From assembly GCA_018715345.1 (NCBI GenBank), contig DVLT01000001.1, positions 1 through 64,000 of the forward strand: a DNA stretch of 64,000 bases. The letters run 5' to 3'. The notes under the pieces are model-generated. The model was not told the DNA's origin, did no database searches, and saw nothing but the letters and a program-made list of their open reading frames with translations. A program made the translations under genes and the position numbers. Source of the DNA: Candidatus Onthocola gallistercoris (lineage in GTDB: Bacteria > Bacillota > Clostridia > Lachnospirales > Lachnospiraceae). Shown in pieces: positions 18,351 to 28,800 of this stretch; position 1 is the first letter of the stretch; the number at the start of each line of letters is the position of its first letter.

Positions 18351-20491
18351 CACCGGGAGTGGTACTGGGCGGAAGATATGAGATCATCGGACGCATCGGC
18401 GCAGGCGGTATGTCGGATGTGTATAAAGCCAAAGACAGAACGCTGAACCGATTTGTGGCGGTGAAGGTTTTGAAGGCCGAGTTCAGTGCAGATGCGACAT
18501 TTGTTAAGAAGTTTCGAGTGGAAGCCCAGTCGGCAGCCGGATTGTCCCATCCGAATATTGTCGGCGTATATGACGTGGGCCAGGAAAAAGATATACATTA
18601 TATTGTCATGGAGTTGATCCAGGGTATTACCCTGAAACATTATATAGAGAGAAAAGGCAAACTGGATATCCGGGAAGCGCTGAATATTGCCATCCAGGTG
18701 GCTTCCGGTATGGGAGCGGCCCATGCCAACCGGATCATCCACAGGGATATCAAACCCCAGAATATCATCATGTCCCGGGATGGCAAGGTTAAAGTAACGG
18801 ACTTCGGTATCGCCAAAGCGGCGGATTCCACAACCGTGACAACCAACGCCGCCGGGTCCGTCCACTATATCTCGCCGGAACAGGCCAGAGGCGGTTACAG
18901 CGATGAGAAGAGCGATATCTATTCCCTTGGCATCACCTTATATGAGATGGTGACGGGAAAGGTACCCTATGACGGGGAAACCAATATTTCTGTTGCGCTC
19001 CAGCACATCCAGGGGCAGATGGTCCCGCCCCGTCAGATCGATCCGTCTATCCCCCGAAGTGTGGAAAAGATCATTTTAAAATGTACCCAGAAAAAGCCGG
19101 ATCTGCGGTATGGTTCCGCAAAGGAGCTGATCATGGATCTGCGCCGCGCTTTAGCGGAACCGGACGGTAACTATGTCAAATTGGGCGCAGGAGCCGCGGC
19201 GATCGGGGCTGCCGCTTCGGAAGGTGTGGGCGACAGCACGACTGTGGTCATGAATGAAGAAGATCTTGAAAAACTCCGTAATGCCTCCGGAATGGGCGGC
19301 CGGACAGGCCAGCAGTCAAACGGCAGCCGTTCACCGGAAGCGGCCAGGAGGCGAAGGAAACAGCAGGAAGAAGATGAATATCGAAAATATGACCGGGATA
19401 ACAATGACGATGAGGACGATGGTGATGTAAACCCGGCCTTGGATAAGACCATGATGGTATTTGGCATCGTGGGGGCCATCATCATCATAGTGGTGATCTT
19501 TTTCATCATCGGACGGGCAGCCGGACTGTTTAACGGTATCGGCTCCACAACCAGTACCCGTTCATCCAGGGAGACTACTTCTTTAAGCAGTGAGATGGGT
19601 ACCGTGCCCAATTGCGTGGGTCATACCCAGGAAGAGGCGATCCAGATGCTGGAGGATGCGGGATACAACTACCGGGTTCAGGAAAGGGAAGACGATGAGG
19701 TTGAAAAAGGAAACGTCATCAGTCAGAATCCGGAGGCCGATACACGTATCGAAAAGGGTACGACAGTGACCATCTATGTGAGCAGCGGCAATGAATCGGT
19801 AAAGATGCCGGATGTGTCGGATATGACTGTGGAAGAGGCCACCGAACTTCTGGAAGGCATGGGACTGACTGTAAAGACCCGGGAAGAATATGACGATGAA
19901 GTGGAAGAAGGCAACATCATCCGGACATCGCCGGCAGCCGATGAGACGGTCAAGACCGGTCAGACGGTGACCATCTATATCAGCAGAGGACCGGAGACAA
20001 AAAATGTGACCGTTCCCAGCCTTTCCGGATACGGTACCGAATATGCGGAGATCGTATTGAACAATAATAATCTGAAACTGGGCAATGTGACGGAACGATC
20101 CAGCAGTGACGTGGCTGCCGGGCTGATCATCGAGCAGAATCCGAGGGCCGGTACGGAAGTCCGGGAGGATACATCCGTTGATGTGGTCGTCAGCAGCGGC
20201 CCGGCGGAGACGGAGACGCCGGCACAGACCACCGGAACGGCAAGTATTTCCTGGCCGTCAGAAAATCCACTGGGACACGATTTCAGAGATGGAACACCTG
20301 GCTATGACAGCGGTACAGTCACCATATGGGTTGATGGACAGTCTGTGGTTTCCCAGTATTTCAGCTCATTTGAGGATTACAACGCCGGTTCCTGGGCTGC
20401 AGATGTTACAGGTACATCCGGGACAACGGCTAATGTGTCGGCAACGATCGAAGGTTATACCTTTGCCACATGGACAGTCACATTCCAATAG
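18344..20491 (+). CDS. prkC: PASTA-domain Ser/Thr kinase PrkC
   Basis: Transmembrane eukaryotic-like kinase that senses cell-wall muropeptides or lipid II and controls wall metabolism and spore germination in relatives. Of 715 residues, the kinase domain (about 10-270) has the glycine loop GAGGMSDVY, K41, HRDIKPQN (H133-N140) and DFG (153-155). A charged juxtamembrane region is followed by a membrane helix at about 371-393, and then three PASTA repeats (about 410-620). The last 85 residues are a Ser/Thr/Gly-rich domain of beta type (starting ASISWPSENPLG) that I do not recognise. ATG 18344 follows GGAGGTGAG and lies inside prpC. The core kinase of the genome, distinct from the two at 42.9-48.1 kb. 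Confidence 0.96.
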   Translation: MLAPGVVLGGRYEIIGRIGAGGMSDVYKAKDRTLNRFVAVKVLKAEFSADATFVKKFRVEAQSAAGLSHPNIVGVYDVGQEKDIHYIVMELIQGITLKHYIERKGKLDIREALNIAIQVASGMGAAHANRIIHRDIKPQNIIMSRDGKVKVTDFGIAKAADSTTVTTNAAGSVHYISPEQARGGYSDEKSDIYSLGITLYEMVTGKVPYDGETNISVALQHIQGQMVPPRQIDPSIPRSVEKIILKCTQKKPDLRYGSAKELIMDLRRALAEPDGNYVKLGAGAAAIGAAASEGVGDSTTVVMNEEDLEKLRNASGMGGRTGQQSNGSRSPEAARRRRKQQEEDEYRKYDRDNNDDEDDGDVNPALDKTMMVFGIVGAIIIIVVIFFIIGRAAGLFNGIGSTTSTRSSRETTSLSSEMGTVPNCVGHTQEEAIQMLEDAGYNYRVQEREDDEVEKGNVISQNPEADTRIEKGTTVTIYVSSGNESVKMPDVSDMTVEEATELLEGMGLTVKTREEYDDEVEEGNIIRTSPAADETVKTGQTVTIYISRGPETKNVTVPSLSGYGTEYAEIVLNNNNLKLGNVTERSSSDVAAGLIIEQNPRAGTEVREDTSVDVVVSSGPAETETPAQTTGTASISWPSENPLGHDFRDGTPGYDSGTVTIWVDGQSVVSQYFSSFEDYNAGSWAADVTGTSGTTANVSATIEGYTFATWTVTFQ

Positions 20492-20500
20492 GTTGATCAT

Positions 20501-21379
20501 ATGACAGGAAAGATCATCAAAGGCATTGCCGGTTTCTATTATGTACACACAGGGCAGAACGGGCTTTACGAGTGTAAAGCCCGGGGCGCCTTCCGAAATA
20601 AGAAAGTCAAACCGCTTGTGGGCGACGAAGTCCGTCTGGATGTGATCGACGAAGCGGAAAAAAAAGGAAATATCACAGAAATACTCCCCCGCCGGAATGA
20701 ACTTGTTCGTCCGGCGGTTGCCAACATTGACCAGGCATTTATCCTCTTTGCCCTGAGGGAGCCGGACCCCAACCTGAATCTTCTGGACCGGTTTTTAGTT
20801 CAGATGGCCAAAAGCCATATTCCGGTGATCATCGGCTTTAATAAAGCGGATCTGGCCAAGGAAGCCGATGTGGATCAGGTGCGAAAGATTTATGACCTGG
20901 CCGGTTACAGAAATTTTGTTTTCAGTGTGGAGAAGAAGGAAGGACTGGAACAGGTGGATGGCTGCCTGGCCGGAAAGACGACGGTTCTGGCAGGGCCTTC
21001 GGGTGTGGGGAAATCTTCCCTGATGAATCATCTGCTGCCCGAAGCCGGAATGGAGACAGGCGCAGTCAGCGAAAAGATCAAGAGGGGACGGCATACAACC
21101 CGCCATTCCGAGCTCTTTTATCTGGGCGATGAAACCTTCCTCTTTGATACGCCTGGTTTCACATCCCTGTATCTGACCGGCTTTACGGATGAGGAACTGA
21201 AACATTATTTCTTGGAATTTGCCGCATATGAGCCGGACTGCCGGTTTATTGGCTGTAACCATATAAACGAACCGGACTGCGGCGTGAAACAGGCCCTGGA
21301 AGAAGGGAAGATCAGCCAGGTGCGGTATGAACATTACGTGCAGATGTATAATGAATTAAAAGAGCAGCGGAGGTATTAA
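20501..21379 (+). CDS. rsgA: Ribosome small-subunit GTPase RsgA
   Basis: Circularly permuted GTPase that checks late 30S maturation. The 292 residues show an OB fold (about 1-65), the permuted G motifs (NKADL as G4, then GPSGVGKSSL as G1, DTPGF as G3) and a C-terminal zinc finger with C-x-C/H spacing in CRFIGCNHINEPDC. It follows prkC by 9 nt, the standard Firmicute order. Confidence 0.95.
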   Translation: MTGKIIKGIAGFYYVHTGQNGLYECKARGAFRNKKVKPLVGDEVRLDVIDEAEKKGNITEILPRRNELVRPAVANIDQAFILFALREPDPNLNLLDRFLVQMAKSHIPVIIGFNKADLAKEADVDQVRKIYDLAGYRNFVFSVEKKEGLEQVDGCLAGKTTVLAGPSGVGKSSLMNHLLPEAGMETGAVSEKIKRGRHTTRHSELFYLGDETFLFDTPGFTSLYLTGFTDEELKHYFLEFAAYEPDCRFIGCNHINEPDCGVKQALEEGKISQVRYEHYVQMYNELKEQRRY

Positions 21380-21380
21380 A

Positions 21381-22040
21381 ATGATCAAATTGGCACCATC
21401 CATTCTTGCGGCAGATTTTTCCAGACTGGGCGAACAGGTTGTGGAAGCGGACCGGGCAGGGGCCCAGTACATCCATATCGATGTGATGGACGGGGATTTT
21501 GTCCCAAACATTTCTTTTGGGGCTCCGGTCATGAAATGTATCCGCCCTTTGACGGACAAAGTATTTGATGTGCATTTAATGGTGGAAGAACCCGGCAGAT
21601 ATATTTCTGATTTTGTGGAGGCAGGCGCGGATCTTATCGTTGTCCATGCGGAAGCCTGTCGTCATCTTCATCGGACGGTGGAGCAGATCCATCAGGCCGG
21701 CGTCCGTGCCGGCGTGGCCTTAAATCCGGCCACTCCTTTATGCGTTGTGGAGGAGATCCTGCCGGAACTGGATATGGTTTTGCTGATGAGTGTGAATCCG
21801 GGTTTTGGCGGACAGAAGTATATTCCGTCTGTGACGGACAAAATACGCCGGCTCCGCACCGTGATCGAAGAACGGGGACTTTCCGTGGATATTGAAGTGG
21901 ACGGCGGCGTCACCATCGACAATGTGGAAGAAGTGATCGGGGCAGGCGCCAACATCATTGTGGCCGGCTCGGCGGTGTTTGGCGGCTCGGTGTCCGACCA
22001 TGTGGAAAAATTTCTGGAGGTTTTTAAGAACAACGAATGA
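21381..22040 (+). CDS. rpe: Ribulose-5-phosphate 3-epimerase
   Basis: Interconverts ribulose-5-phosphate and xylulose-5-phosphate in the pentose phosphate pathway. The (beta/alpha)8 protein of 219 residues has SILAADFSRL, HIDVMDGDFVPN with metal-binding His/Asp, FDVHLMVE, and the C-terminal EVDGGV and AGSAVF phosphate-binding loops. It starts 1 nt after the rsgA stop and overlaps thiN by 4 nt. Confidence 0.96.
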   Translation: MIKLAPSILAADFSRLGEQVVEADRAGAQYIHIDVMDGDFVPNISFGAPVMKCIRPLTDKVFDVHLMVEEPGRYISDFVEAGADLIVVHAEACRHLHRTVEQIHQAGVRAGVALNPATPLCVVEEILPELDMVLLMSVNPGFGGQKYIPSVTDKIRRLRTVIEERGLSVDIEVDGGVTIDNVEEVIGAGANIIVAGSAVFGGSVSDHVEKFLEVFKNNE

Positions 22041-22702
22041 ATATTCTGATCATAACGGGAGGCGATATCCGTGAGGATTTCGCTTCTTCATTTGTAAAAG
22101 GAAAGAACTATGATGAGATCATCGCCGTGGATGGGGGGCTGGCTGCTGCAGACTGTCTGGGGATACGCCCCACCCATCTGGTGGGGGATTTCGATACGAT
22201 CCGGCCGGACATATTGGATAACTACATGGCCATGACAGATATACAGATTCATGCCTTTGACCCGGTCAAGGACAATACGGATACGGATATTGCCGTACTG
22301 CTGGCCATAAAGCTGTGCAAAGGCAGGGAAAAGTCATCCCGGATAGATATTCTGGGGGCCCTGGGAAGTCGGGCAGACCATATGCTGGCCAATCTGCTGC
22401 TGCTTTTAAAACCCCACCGGGCAGGTATTCCGGCTTTTATTTATGACTCCTGCAATCGGATATCCGTGGCCGGAAAGGATCAGGAGCTGATAAAAAGTCA
22501 GATTTACGGCGATTTTATTTCTCTGATCCCGCTCACCGAAAGGGTCGGCGGATTAACCTTGGAAGGATTTAAATACCCTCTCGATCAGGCAGAGACGTTC
22601 ATGGGTGACAGTCTGTGCGTCAGCAATGAGTTGACAGCGCCCATCGGCCATATACATATCGGCGAGGGATGCATGCTTCTCGTCGAATCAAAGGACGCCT
22701 GA
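22037..22702 (+). CDS. thiN: Thiamine diphosphokinase
   Basis: Transfers diphosphate from ATP to thiamine to make the cofactor. The 221 residues include AVDGGLAAAD, HLVGDFDTI, the DNTDTDIAV metal-binding segment and LGSRADHML-type GGRxDH motif (GALGSRADH). The ATGA overlap with rpe places it last in the priA operon. Confidence 0.92.
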   Translation: MNILIITGGDIREDFASSFVKGKNYDEIIAVDGGLAAADCLGIRPTHLVGDFDTIRPDILDNYMAMTDIQIHAFDPVKDNTDTDIAVLLAIKLCKGREKSSRIDILGALGSRADHMLANLLLLLKPHRAGIPAFIYDSCNRISVAGKDQELIKSQIYGDFISLIPLTERVGGLTLEGFKYPLDQAETFMGDSLCVSNELTAPIGHIHIGEGCMLLVESKDA

Positions 22703-22738
22703 CAGACGGCTGCTGTTACAAAGGAGGAAATATAAAAC

Positions 22739-23299
22739 ATGAGTTTTATATCATTGTTCATTCTTGCCGTAGGGCTTTCCATGGACGCTTTCGCTGTTTC
22801 TGTCTGTAAGGGACTGGCCATGCGAAAAATACGGGTCAGCAATGCTTTTATTGTCGGACTGTGGTTTGGCGGATTTCAGATGCTGATGCCTGTCATCGGC
22901 TATTTTCTCGGCTCCTATTTTCAGAGATATATCGAAGCAGTGGATCACTGGATCGCTTTTATACTCCTGGCTATCATCGGTATCAATATGATCCGGGAAT
23001 CCCGGGAAGAGGAGGAAGAGTCAGCCAGCGCCTCCTTGGCGGTCAAAGATATGTTCCCCATGGCAGTGGCCACCAGCATTGACGCTTTAGCGGCAGGCAT
23101 ATCTCTGGCCTGCCTTCAGGTGAACATATGGACAGCGGTCAGCTTTATCGGTATAACAACCTGCATCCTTTCCATGATCGGGGTCAAGGTGGGCAGCGTG
23201 TTTGGCACCCGATATAAATCCGGGGCAGAACTGGCTGGAGGACTGATCTTGATCTTGTTGGGATTTCGGATCTTGTTGGAACATCTGGGCCTTTTCTGA
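22739..23299 (+). CDS. mntP: Manganese efflux pump MntP
   Basis: Six-helix inner-membrane Mn(II) exporter (DUF204), 186 residues. Both halves carry the family motif with a membrane Asp: LSMDAFAVSVCKG near the N-terminus and ATSIDALAAGIS in the second half. AAGGAGGAA precedes the start. No yybP-ykoY manganese riboswitch can fit in the 36-nt gap after thiN. A terminator follows. Confidence 0.93.
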   Translation: MSFISLFILAVGLSMDAFAVSVCKGLAMRKIRVSNAFIVGLWFGGFQMLMPVIGYFLGSYFQRYIEAVDHWIAFILLAIIGINMIRESREEEEESASASLAVKDMFPMAVATSIDALAAGISLACLQVNIWTAVSFIGITTCILSMIGVKVGSVFGTRYKSGAELAGGLILILLGFRILLEHLGLF

Positions 23300-23326
23300 T
23301 GAAAGGCTCCGGAAGTTGTCTAAAAA

Positions 23327-23366
23327 AGAAGCTCCTGGACAGAAGGACCTGCCGGGAGCTTTTTTA
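23327..23366 (+). terminator. Terminator after mntP
   Basis: A 9-bp stem (23330-23338 with 23352-23360, one G-T pair) is followed by six T residues. It ends the plus-strand housekeeping block, convergent with the next minus-strand gene. Confidence 0.85.
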
Positions 23367-23408
23367 ATAGGAACGTTCTCCAAACTTCCCTGAAAATGAA
23401 AAATGTGT

Positions 23409-24722
23409 TTAATCTTCCGGATGTTTTTCCGGTTTTTGAAGGGTGACGATCGCCTCAACGATCTTATGTTTTTCCACGGCAGTTACCTGTATGATCAGGC
23501 CGCAGGCTTTGCATGTGAACCGGCTGCCGTCTTCCGGGATCTTATTGATGATACTGTATATAAAACCGTTGAATGTATCGAATGTATCACCGGGGATGGT
23601 CACTTTCAGACGTTTCCGGATATCGTCCATATCCGCGTCGCCTTTGATCAGCCAGGCGTTGAGAGCAAGCTGACGGATTTTTTCTGTGCCCACTTCATCT
23701 TCCTCATAAATCTCTCCCACCAGTTCCTCCACCAGATCGTGGAGGGTAACGATACCGGACATCTCGCCGTACTCATCCAAAAGGATGGAAAAGTAATTCC
23801 GGCTTTTTTTCATTTCCGCAAACAGACGGGTCGCCCGCATATTTTCAGGGACAAAGAAGGCTGGTTTGATGGCTTTTTCAAGGATTGCGTCCCTGGTCTT
23901 ATCTTCCAGGCGAAAATAATCTTTTGTGTCCAGTACGCCGATGATATGTTCCTTCGTATCTTCGCAGACCGGATAAAAACTGTAACGGTTGTTATAAATG
24001 ATCTTTTCCCAGTTTCTCATATCATCCTGTACGTCCAGGATGATCACATCCGCCCGGTGGGTACAGATCTGTTCCACCACCGTATCGTTGAATTCAAAGA
24101 CATTCTGGATAAATTCATTTTCCTGGGTGTTGATGACCCCTTGTTCGTTGCCTTCGTTGAGCATCATCCGCAGTTCCTCTTTGGTGATCTGCTCTTCCTC
24201 ATCTGTGGCATTGATGCCGAAAAGGCGCAAAAGCAGGTTGGCCGAGGCTGTCAGCAAAGAAACGATGGGGGAGAAGATACGGCCGATGCCGTACAGCGTG
24301 GGCGCCAGCCCCAAAGACAGCGCTTCCGAATGCCGCATGGCGATCCGCTTGGGGACCAGTTCTCCCAACACGATACTGATGTAGGACAGGATGACCGTCA
24401 CCACCAGTACGGCGATGGAGTTGAGTGTTTTTTCAGGAATGGGTACACCGGCAGCCAGCAGCGCGTCCACGATCATGCCGGCAAAATTGTCCGAGGCAAA
24501 GGCGCTGTTCAAAAAGCCGGAGAGGGTGATGGATACCTGAATGGTGGCCAGAAAACGGGAAGGCTGTTCCACAAGACGGGAAAGCATCTTCGCCCGTTTG
24601 TTCCCCCCGTCCGCAAGATGTTTCAAACGGGTTTCTTTCATGGAAATGACAGCAATCTCTGCACTGGCAAATACAGCATTTAAAAACGTAAAGATAATGA
24701 TCAGTAATATTGAGCCTAACAT
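23409..24722 (-). CDS. CNNM/HlyC-type membrane protein with CBS and CorC_HlyC domains
   Basis: Member of the hemolysin C/CorC family, linked to Mg or Co transport; the hemolysin name is historical. Of 437 residues, an N-terminal CNNM domain (DUF21, about 1-195) has four hydrophobic segments and the FASAEIAVISM and LGELVPKRIAM motifs. A CBS pair (about 205-335) and a C-terminal CorC_HlyC nucleotide-type domain (about 350-430) follow. I chose the ATG at 24722, with GAAAGGA upstream, rather than one 45 nt further 5'. A paralogue lies at 51127-52428. Confidence 0.9.
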   Translation of the reverse strand: MLGSILLIIIFTFLNAVFASAEIAVISMKETRLKHLADGGNKRAKMLSRLVEQPSRFLATIQVSITLSGFLNSAFASDNFAGMIVDALLAAGVPIPEKTLNSIAVLVVTVILSYISIVLGELVPKRIAMRHSEALSLGLAPTLYGIGRIFSPIVSLLTASANLLLRLFGINATDEEEQITKEELRMMLNEGNEQGVINTQENEFIQNVFEFNDTVVEQICTHRADVIILDVQDDMRNWEKIIYNNRYSFYPVCEDTKEHIIGVLDTKDYFRLEDKTRDAILEKAIKPAFFVPENMRATRLFAEMKKSRNYFSILLDEYGEMSGIVTLHDLVEELVGEIYEEDEVGTEKIRQLALNAWLIKGDADMDDIRKRLKVTIPGDTFDTFNGFIYSIINKIPEDGSRFTCKACGLIIQVTAVEKHKIVEAIVTLQKPEKHPED

Positions 24723-24798
24723 AATAATCCTTTCTTTCAGTAAAAAATGGTAAAAAAATATGGACAATTCCAGTGGATTGAGTTATGTCAACCTACAT

Positions 24799-24885
24799 TT
24801 ACATGTCCATTCTTGCCGATACAGAGAAAATATCCCTTACGATGATAAAATTGTAGCAGTGGTCTTCGTCCGGATCATCGTCCAT
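24799..24885 (-). CDS. Possible 28-residue acidic small ORF upstream of the CNNM gene
   Basis: ATG at 24885 opens MDDDPDEDHCYNFIIVRD and ends at TAA 24799, 28 residues, with six acidic residues in the first seven after Met. GAAAGGATG lies about 11 nt upstream, and a TTGACA (complement of 24941-24946) with a weak -10 (TATGTA, complement of 24918-24923) is about 30 nt further up. It could be a leader peptide or a sprotein, or be chance. No homologue is known to me. The surrounding 344-nt gap (24723-25066) shows nothing else except the ECF gene terminator. Confidence 0.3.
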   Translation of the reverse strand: MDDDPDEDHCYNFIIVRDIFSVSARMDM

Positions 24886-24980
24886 GTAAATATCACATCC
24901 TTTCTTTATCACTAACATACATAACATACTTATCCCGTATTGTCAATGGATGTTTTGATAAAGCTGGAAGAGAGAAGGGG

Positions 24981-25016
24981 ATAAAAAGGAACAGAGCCGG
25001 CGGCGTCTGTTCCTTT
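24981..25016 (-). terminator. Terminator of the ECF S-component gene
   Basis: A perfect 11-bp stem (24985-24995 with 25006-25016) and a GC-rich 10-nt loop, with a TTTTAT tail when read on the minus strand. Confidence 0.85.
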
Positions 25017-25066
25017 GGAGTATATGATCTGAGTATGGATATAAGGATCCGGAGCTTGGGCATAAT

Positions 25067-25588
25067 TTAAATAATGCCTTTAAAGTCCGGGATCTGTTTA
25101 AAGAGGGGTAACAGTAAGGTAGAGATCACCAGACCGGATACTCCCTGGATCAGATTGGCCGGTATGCTGGCAAAGGCGCCGGCTCCGTAGATGAAATATT
25201 CAAAAAAGCAGTATCCGGCAGCCACGAGAAAGGTGGAAAAGCAGCCGGTAATGATCCCTTTGACGATCACTGAAGATACTTTTGCCAGAAGTTTGTGATA
25301 AACAAAATAGCAGACAATGGCGATGACCGCTTTGACGATAAAGGTGATCGGTACGTAGATCATGTAGCCGGAAAGCAGATCAGACAAACAGGAACCCAGA
25401 CCTGCAGCCAGGCCGCCGTATATGGGACCGAGAAGGATACCGGACAGAACGACGAGGGCATCGCCGGGATGGATGTAGCCGCCGGTCCCCGGAGTGGGTA
25501 TGTGAAGGCTTAGAGTCGCCACACACGTCATAGCGGCAAACAAAGCCGTAAGTACCATGAGTTTTGTTTTGGATGCAGTTTTTTCCAT
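25067..25588 (-). CDS. ECF transporter S component, probably a vitamin importer
   Basis: Substrate-binding membrane subunit of an energy-coupling-factor transporter, 173 residues with five or six hydrophobic segments. N-terminal IPTPGTGGYIHPGDA and LGSCLSDLLSGY resemble the riboflavin-/pyridoxine-type S component group (PF07155-like); the vitamin cannot be settled by eye. The EcfA1/A2/T energizing module is not in this window, as expected for group II systems with a shared module. ATG 25588 has AAAGGAG upstream, and a TATAAT (complement of about 25621-25626) gives it a promoter divergent from purL. Confidence 0.82.
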   Translation of the reverse strand: MEKTASKTKLMVLTALFAAMTCVATLSLHIPTPGTGGYIHPGDALVVLSGILLGPIYGGLAAGLGSCLSDLLSGYMIYVPITFIVKAVIAIVCYFVYHKLLAKVSSVIVKGIITGCFSTFLVAAGYCFFEYFIYGAGAFASIPANLIQGVSGLVISTLLLPLFKQIPDFKGII

Positions 25589-25772
25589 TGTTGAACAACT
25601 CCTTTGTTAAAATCTGTCCCTATTATAATCAAAAGTTGGCACTGTGAAAATATCCAGTTTTAAGAAAAATAAAAGTGCCAGATTAGATATGCTAATGAAT
25701 GGGATTAAATATATTAACTTTAATAATGATACAAATAATGATATACTGTAGAAGAAAATGTGTGTCATCGTG

Positions 25773-25812
25773 CAGACAGGCAAAGATCAGCGATCAGCAG
25801 TTTGCCAGTCTG
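25773..25812 (+). promoter_or_regulatory. Hairpin in the purL leader
   Basis: An 11-bp stem with one A-A mismatch (25773-25777 with 25808-25812; 25779-25784 with 25801-25806) and a 16-nt loop made of two GATCAGC copies. It ends 21 nt before the purL ATG and just ahead of the GGAGGT ribosome site. A TATACT -10 at 25742-25747 lies upstream. There is no T-tract, so it is not a terminator; a protein- or RNA-based control element is possible. It does not match the purine riboswitch. Confidence 0.45.
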
Positions 25813-25833
25813 AGTTGAGAATGGAGGTATAGA

Positions 25834-28800
25834 ATGACCAGCGTAAGACGTATCTATGTGGAGAAAAAACCGGATTATGCCGTGGCGGCCAAAGAACTGA
25901 TGGAAGATATCCACAATTATCTGGATATCCGACAGGTGGAGCGTGTACGTGTACTTATCCGCTATGATATGGAAAATATCACCGATGCCACTTATGATAT
26001 GGCTAAAATGACCGTGTTTGCAGAACCGCCAGTGGATGAACTGTATGAAGAGGATTTTCCGAAAAAACCGGAGGAAAAATGTTTTTCTGTGGAGTATCTT
26101 CCCGGACAATTCGATCAGAGAGCGGATTCGGCAGCCCAGTGTGTTAAACTTCTGGCTGAAGATGAGGAGCCGATCATACGGTCGGCCACCACATACCTGA
26201 TCTGCGGGGATATCAGTGATGGGGAATTGGAAAGGATCAAGACATTTTGTATCAATCCGGTGGATTCCCGGGAAGCTGGTGAGACGAAGCCGGAAACGCT
26301 GATCACAGATTTTGAAGAACCGAAAGACGTGACTATTTTTGATGGCTTTACAGCCATGGAGGATGACGGGTTAAAACGGTTATACGAGTCTTTGAATCTG
26401 GCGATGACCTTTAATGATTTTAAATTCATCCAGACTTATTTCGCAGACGAAGAGAAGCGGGATCCCTCCATGACGGAAATACGGGTGTTGGATACCTACT
26501 GGTCGGATCATTGCCGCCATACCACATTTCTGACAGAATTAAAGGACATCGAATTTGATGACGGCTACTATAAGAAGCCGATAAAAGATACATTTGACCT
26601 GTATATGCAGCATCGCGGCGAGATATTTGCCGGCCGTAAAGATAAATATGTTTCACTGATGGATGTGGCTTTGATGGCCATGAGAAAACTGAAAAAAGAC
26701 GGCAAACTCCAGGATATGGAGGAGACAGATGAGATCAATGCCTGCAGCATCATCGTGCCTGTGACCATCGACGGGAAAGAGGAAGAATGGCTGATCAATT
26801 TTAAAAACGAGACCCATAATCATCCCACAGAGATCGAGCCCTTCGGCGGCGCGGCCACCTGCCTGGGCGGAGCCATCCGGGATCCCCTTTCCGGACGGAC
26901 CTATGTTTACCAGGCCATGCGTGTCACCGGTGCGGCAGATCCCACCGTTTCCCTGAAGGAAACCATGGAAGGGAAACTTCCCCAGAGAAAGATCGTCACC
27001 GGAGCGGCGGAAGGCTACAGTTCTTATGGTAATCAGATCGGTCTGGCCACCGGTCTGGTACATGAGATCTACCATCCCAACTATGCGGCAAAACGTATGG
27101 AGATCGGCGCTGTCATTGCGGCAGCTCCAAGAAAAAATGTGATCCGGGAGACATCGGATCCGGGCGATCAGATCATTTTGCTTGGCGGACGTACCGGAAG
27201 GGATGGCTGCGGCGGAGCCACCGGTTCCTCCAAGGCCCATACGGTATCTTCCATTGAAACCTGCGGCGCGGAAGTGCAGAAAGGAAACGCTCCCACAGAA
27301 CGGAAACTGCAGCGGCTTTTCCGCGAGGAAAAAGTCAGCCGGCTGATCAAAAAATGCAACGATTTCGGCGCCGGCGGCGTGTCGGTTGCCATCGGGGAAC
27401 TGGCTGACGGCCTGAAAGTATGGCTGGATAAGGTGCCGAAGAAATACGCGGGACTGGACGGGACCGAACTGGCCATTTCCGAATCTCAGGAGCGGATGGC
27501 AGTGGTCGTGGCTCCGGATAATGTGGACACATTCCTGAAATACGCGGAAGAAGAAAACCTGGAAGCCACCTGTGTGGCTGAAGTGACGAAAGAACCCCGG
27601 CTGATCCTTTACTGGAGGGGCAAGGAGATCGTCAATATTTCCCGGGCGTTTTTAAATACCAATGGCGCCCATCAGGAAACCAGCGCCCGCGTCATCATGC
27701 CGGAAGAGGAGAAGAATTATTTTACCAGAAAAGCTTCCACCGGCGATCTGAAGGCGGATTGGCTGAAAATGCTGGCGGATCTGAATGTCTGCTCGCAAAA
27801 AGGTTTGGTGGAAATGTTTGACGGATCCATCGGCGCGGCCTCCGTTTACATGCCCTATGGCGGCAAATACCAGCTGACGCCGGTCCAGACCATGGTGGCA
27901 AAGGTACCGGTGACCAAAGGCGAGACGGATACGGTGACCATGATGAGTTACGGCTTTGATCCGTATCTGTCCTCCTGGAGTCCCTATCATGGAGCGGCCT
28001 ATGCTGTGACCCAGTCCATTGCCCGGATCGTGGCCGCAGGCGGCGACATGCATAAGATCCGTTTCACCTTCCAGGAGTATTTCCGCAGGATGACAGAAGA
28101 ACCAAAACGATGGGGTGAACCTCTGGCAGCTTTGCTTGGCGCTTATCAGGCCCAGATTTCCTACGGCCTGCCTTCCATCGGGGGAAAAGATTCCATGTCC
28201 GGAAGCTTCGGCGATCTGGATGTACCGCCCACATTGGTATCCTTTGCCGTGGATGTGGCCAAAAAGCAGGATATCATTACGCCGGAATTAAAGACGGCCG
28301 GACATCGACTGGTCTTTATCCCCATTGAAAAAGACGCATATGACCTGCCGGTTTATGATCAGGCGGCAGAAGTTTACGATAAAGCGACCCGGCTGATCCG
28401 TTCCGGCGTGATCCGTTCCGCCTATGCGGTGGGCTTTGGCGGCATCGGGGAAGCAGTGAGCAAGATGGCATTTGGAAACAAGCTGGGTGTTGAACTGGAT
28501 ACATCTTTGGATGAGGAAAAACTTTTTGTTCCAGCTTACGGCGCCCTGGTGGCGGAAGTGGCTGAAGGGGATCTGGATAAGCTGGATATGGCCTGGGAAA
28601 ATGTGGGACGGATCACTGAAAACGGGGCCTTTGTCCGGGGCGATGTCTCCATTTCCATGGACGAAGCGCTTAAAGCCTGGACAGGCACATTGGAAAGCGT
28701 ATTCCCCACCCGGTCAGGCGTAAAAGAAAAACGGATCGATACCGGTCTTTATGAAACAAAGGATATTTATGTGTGCAAACATAAAACGGCCCGCCCGAAG

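Noticed and set aside
23403..24683. Open frame of 426 codons on the plus strand across the CNNM gene
   Set aside because: It is antisense to a clear family member, has a His/Phe/Gly-rich non-protein-like composition, and no ribosome site.
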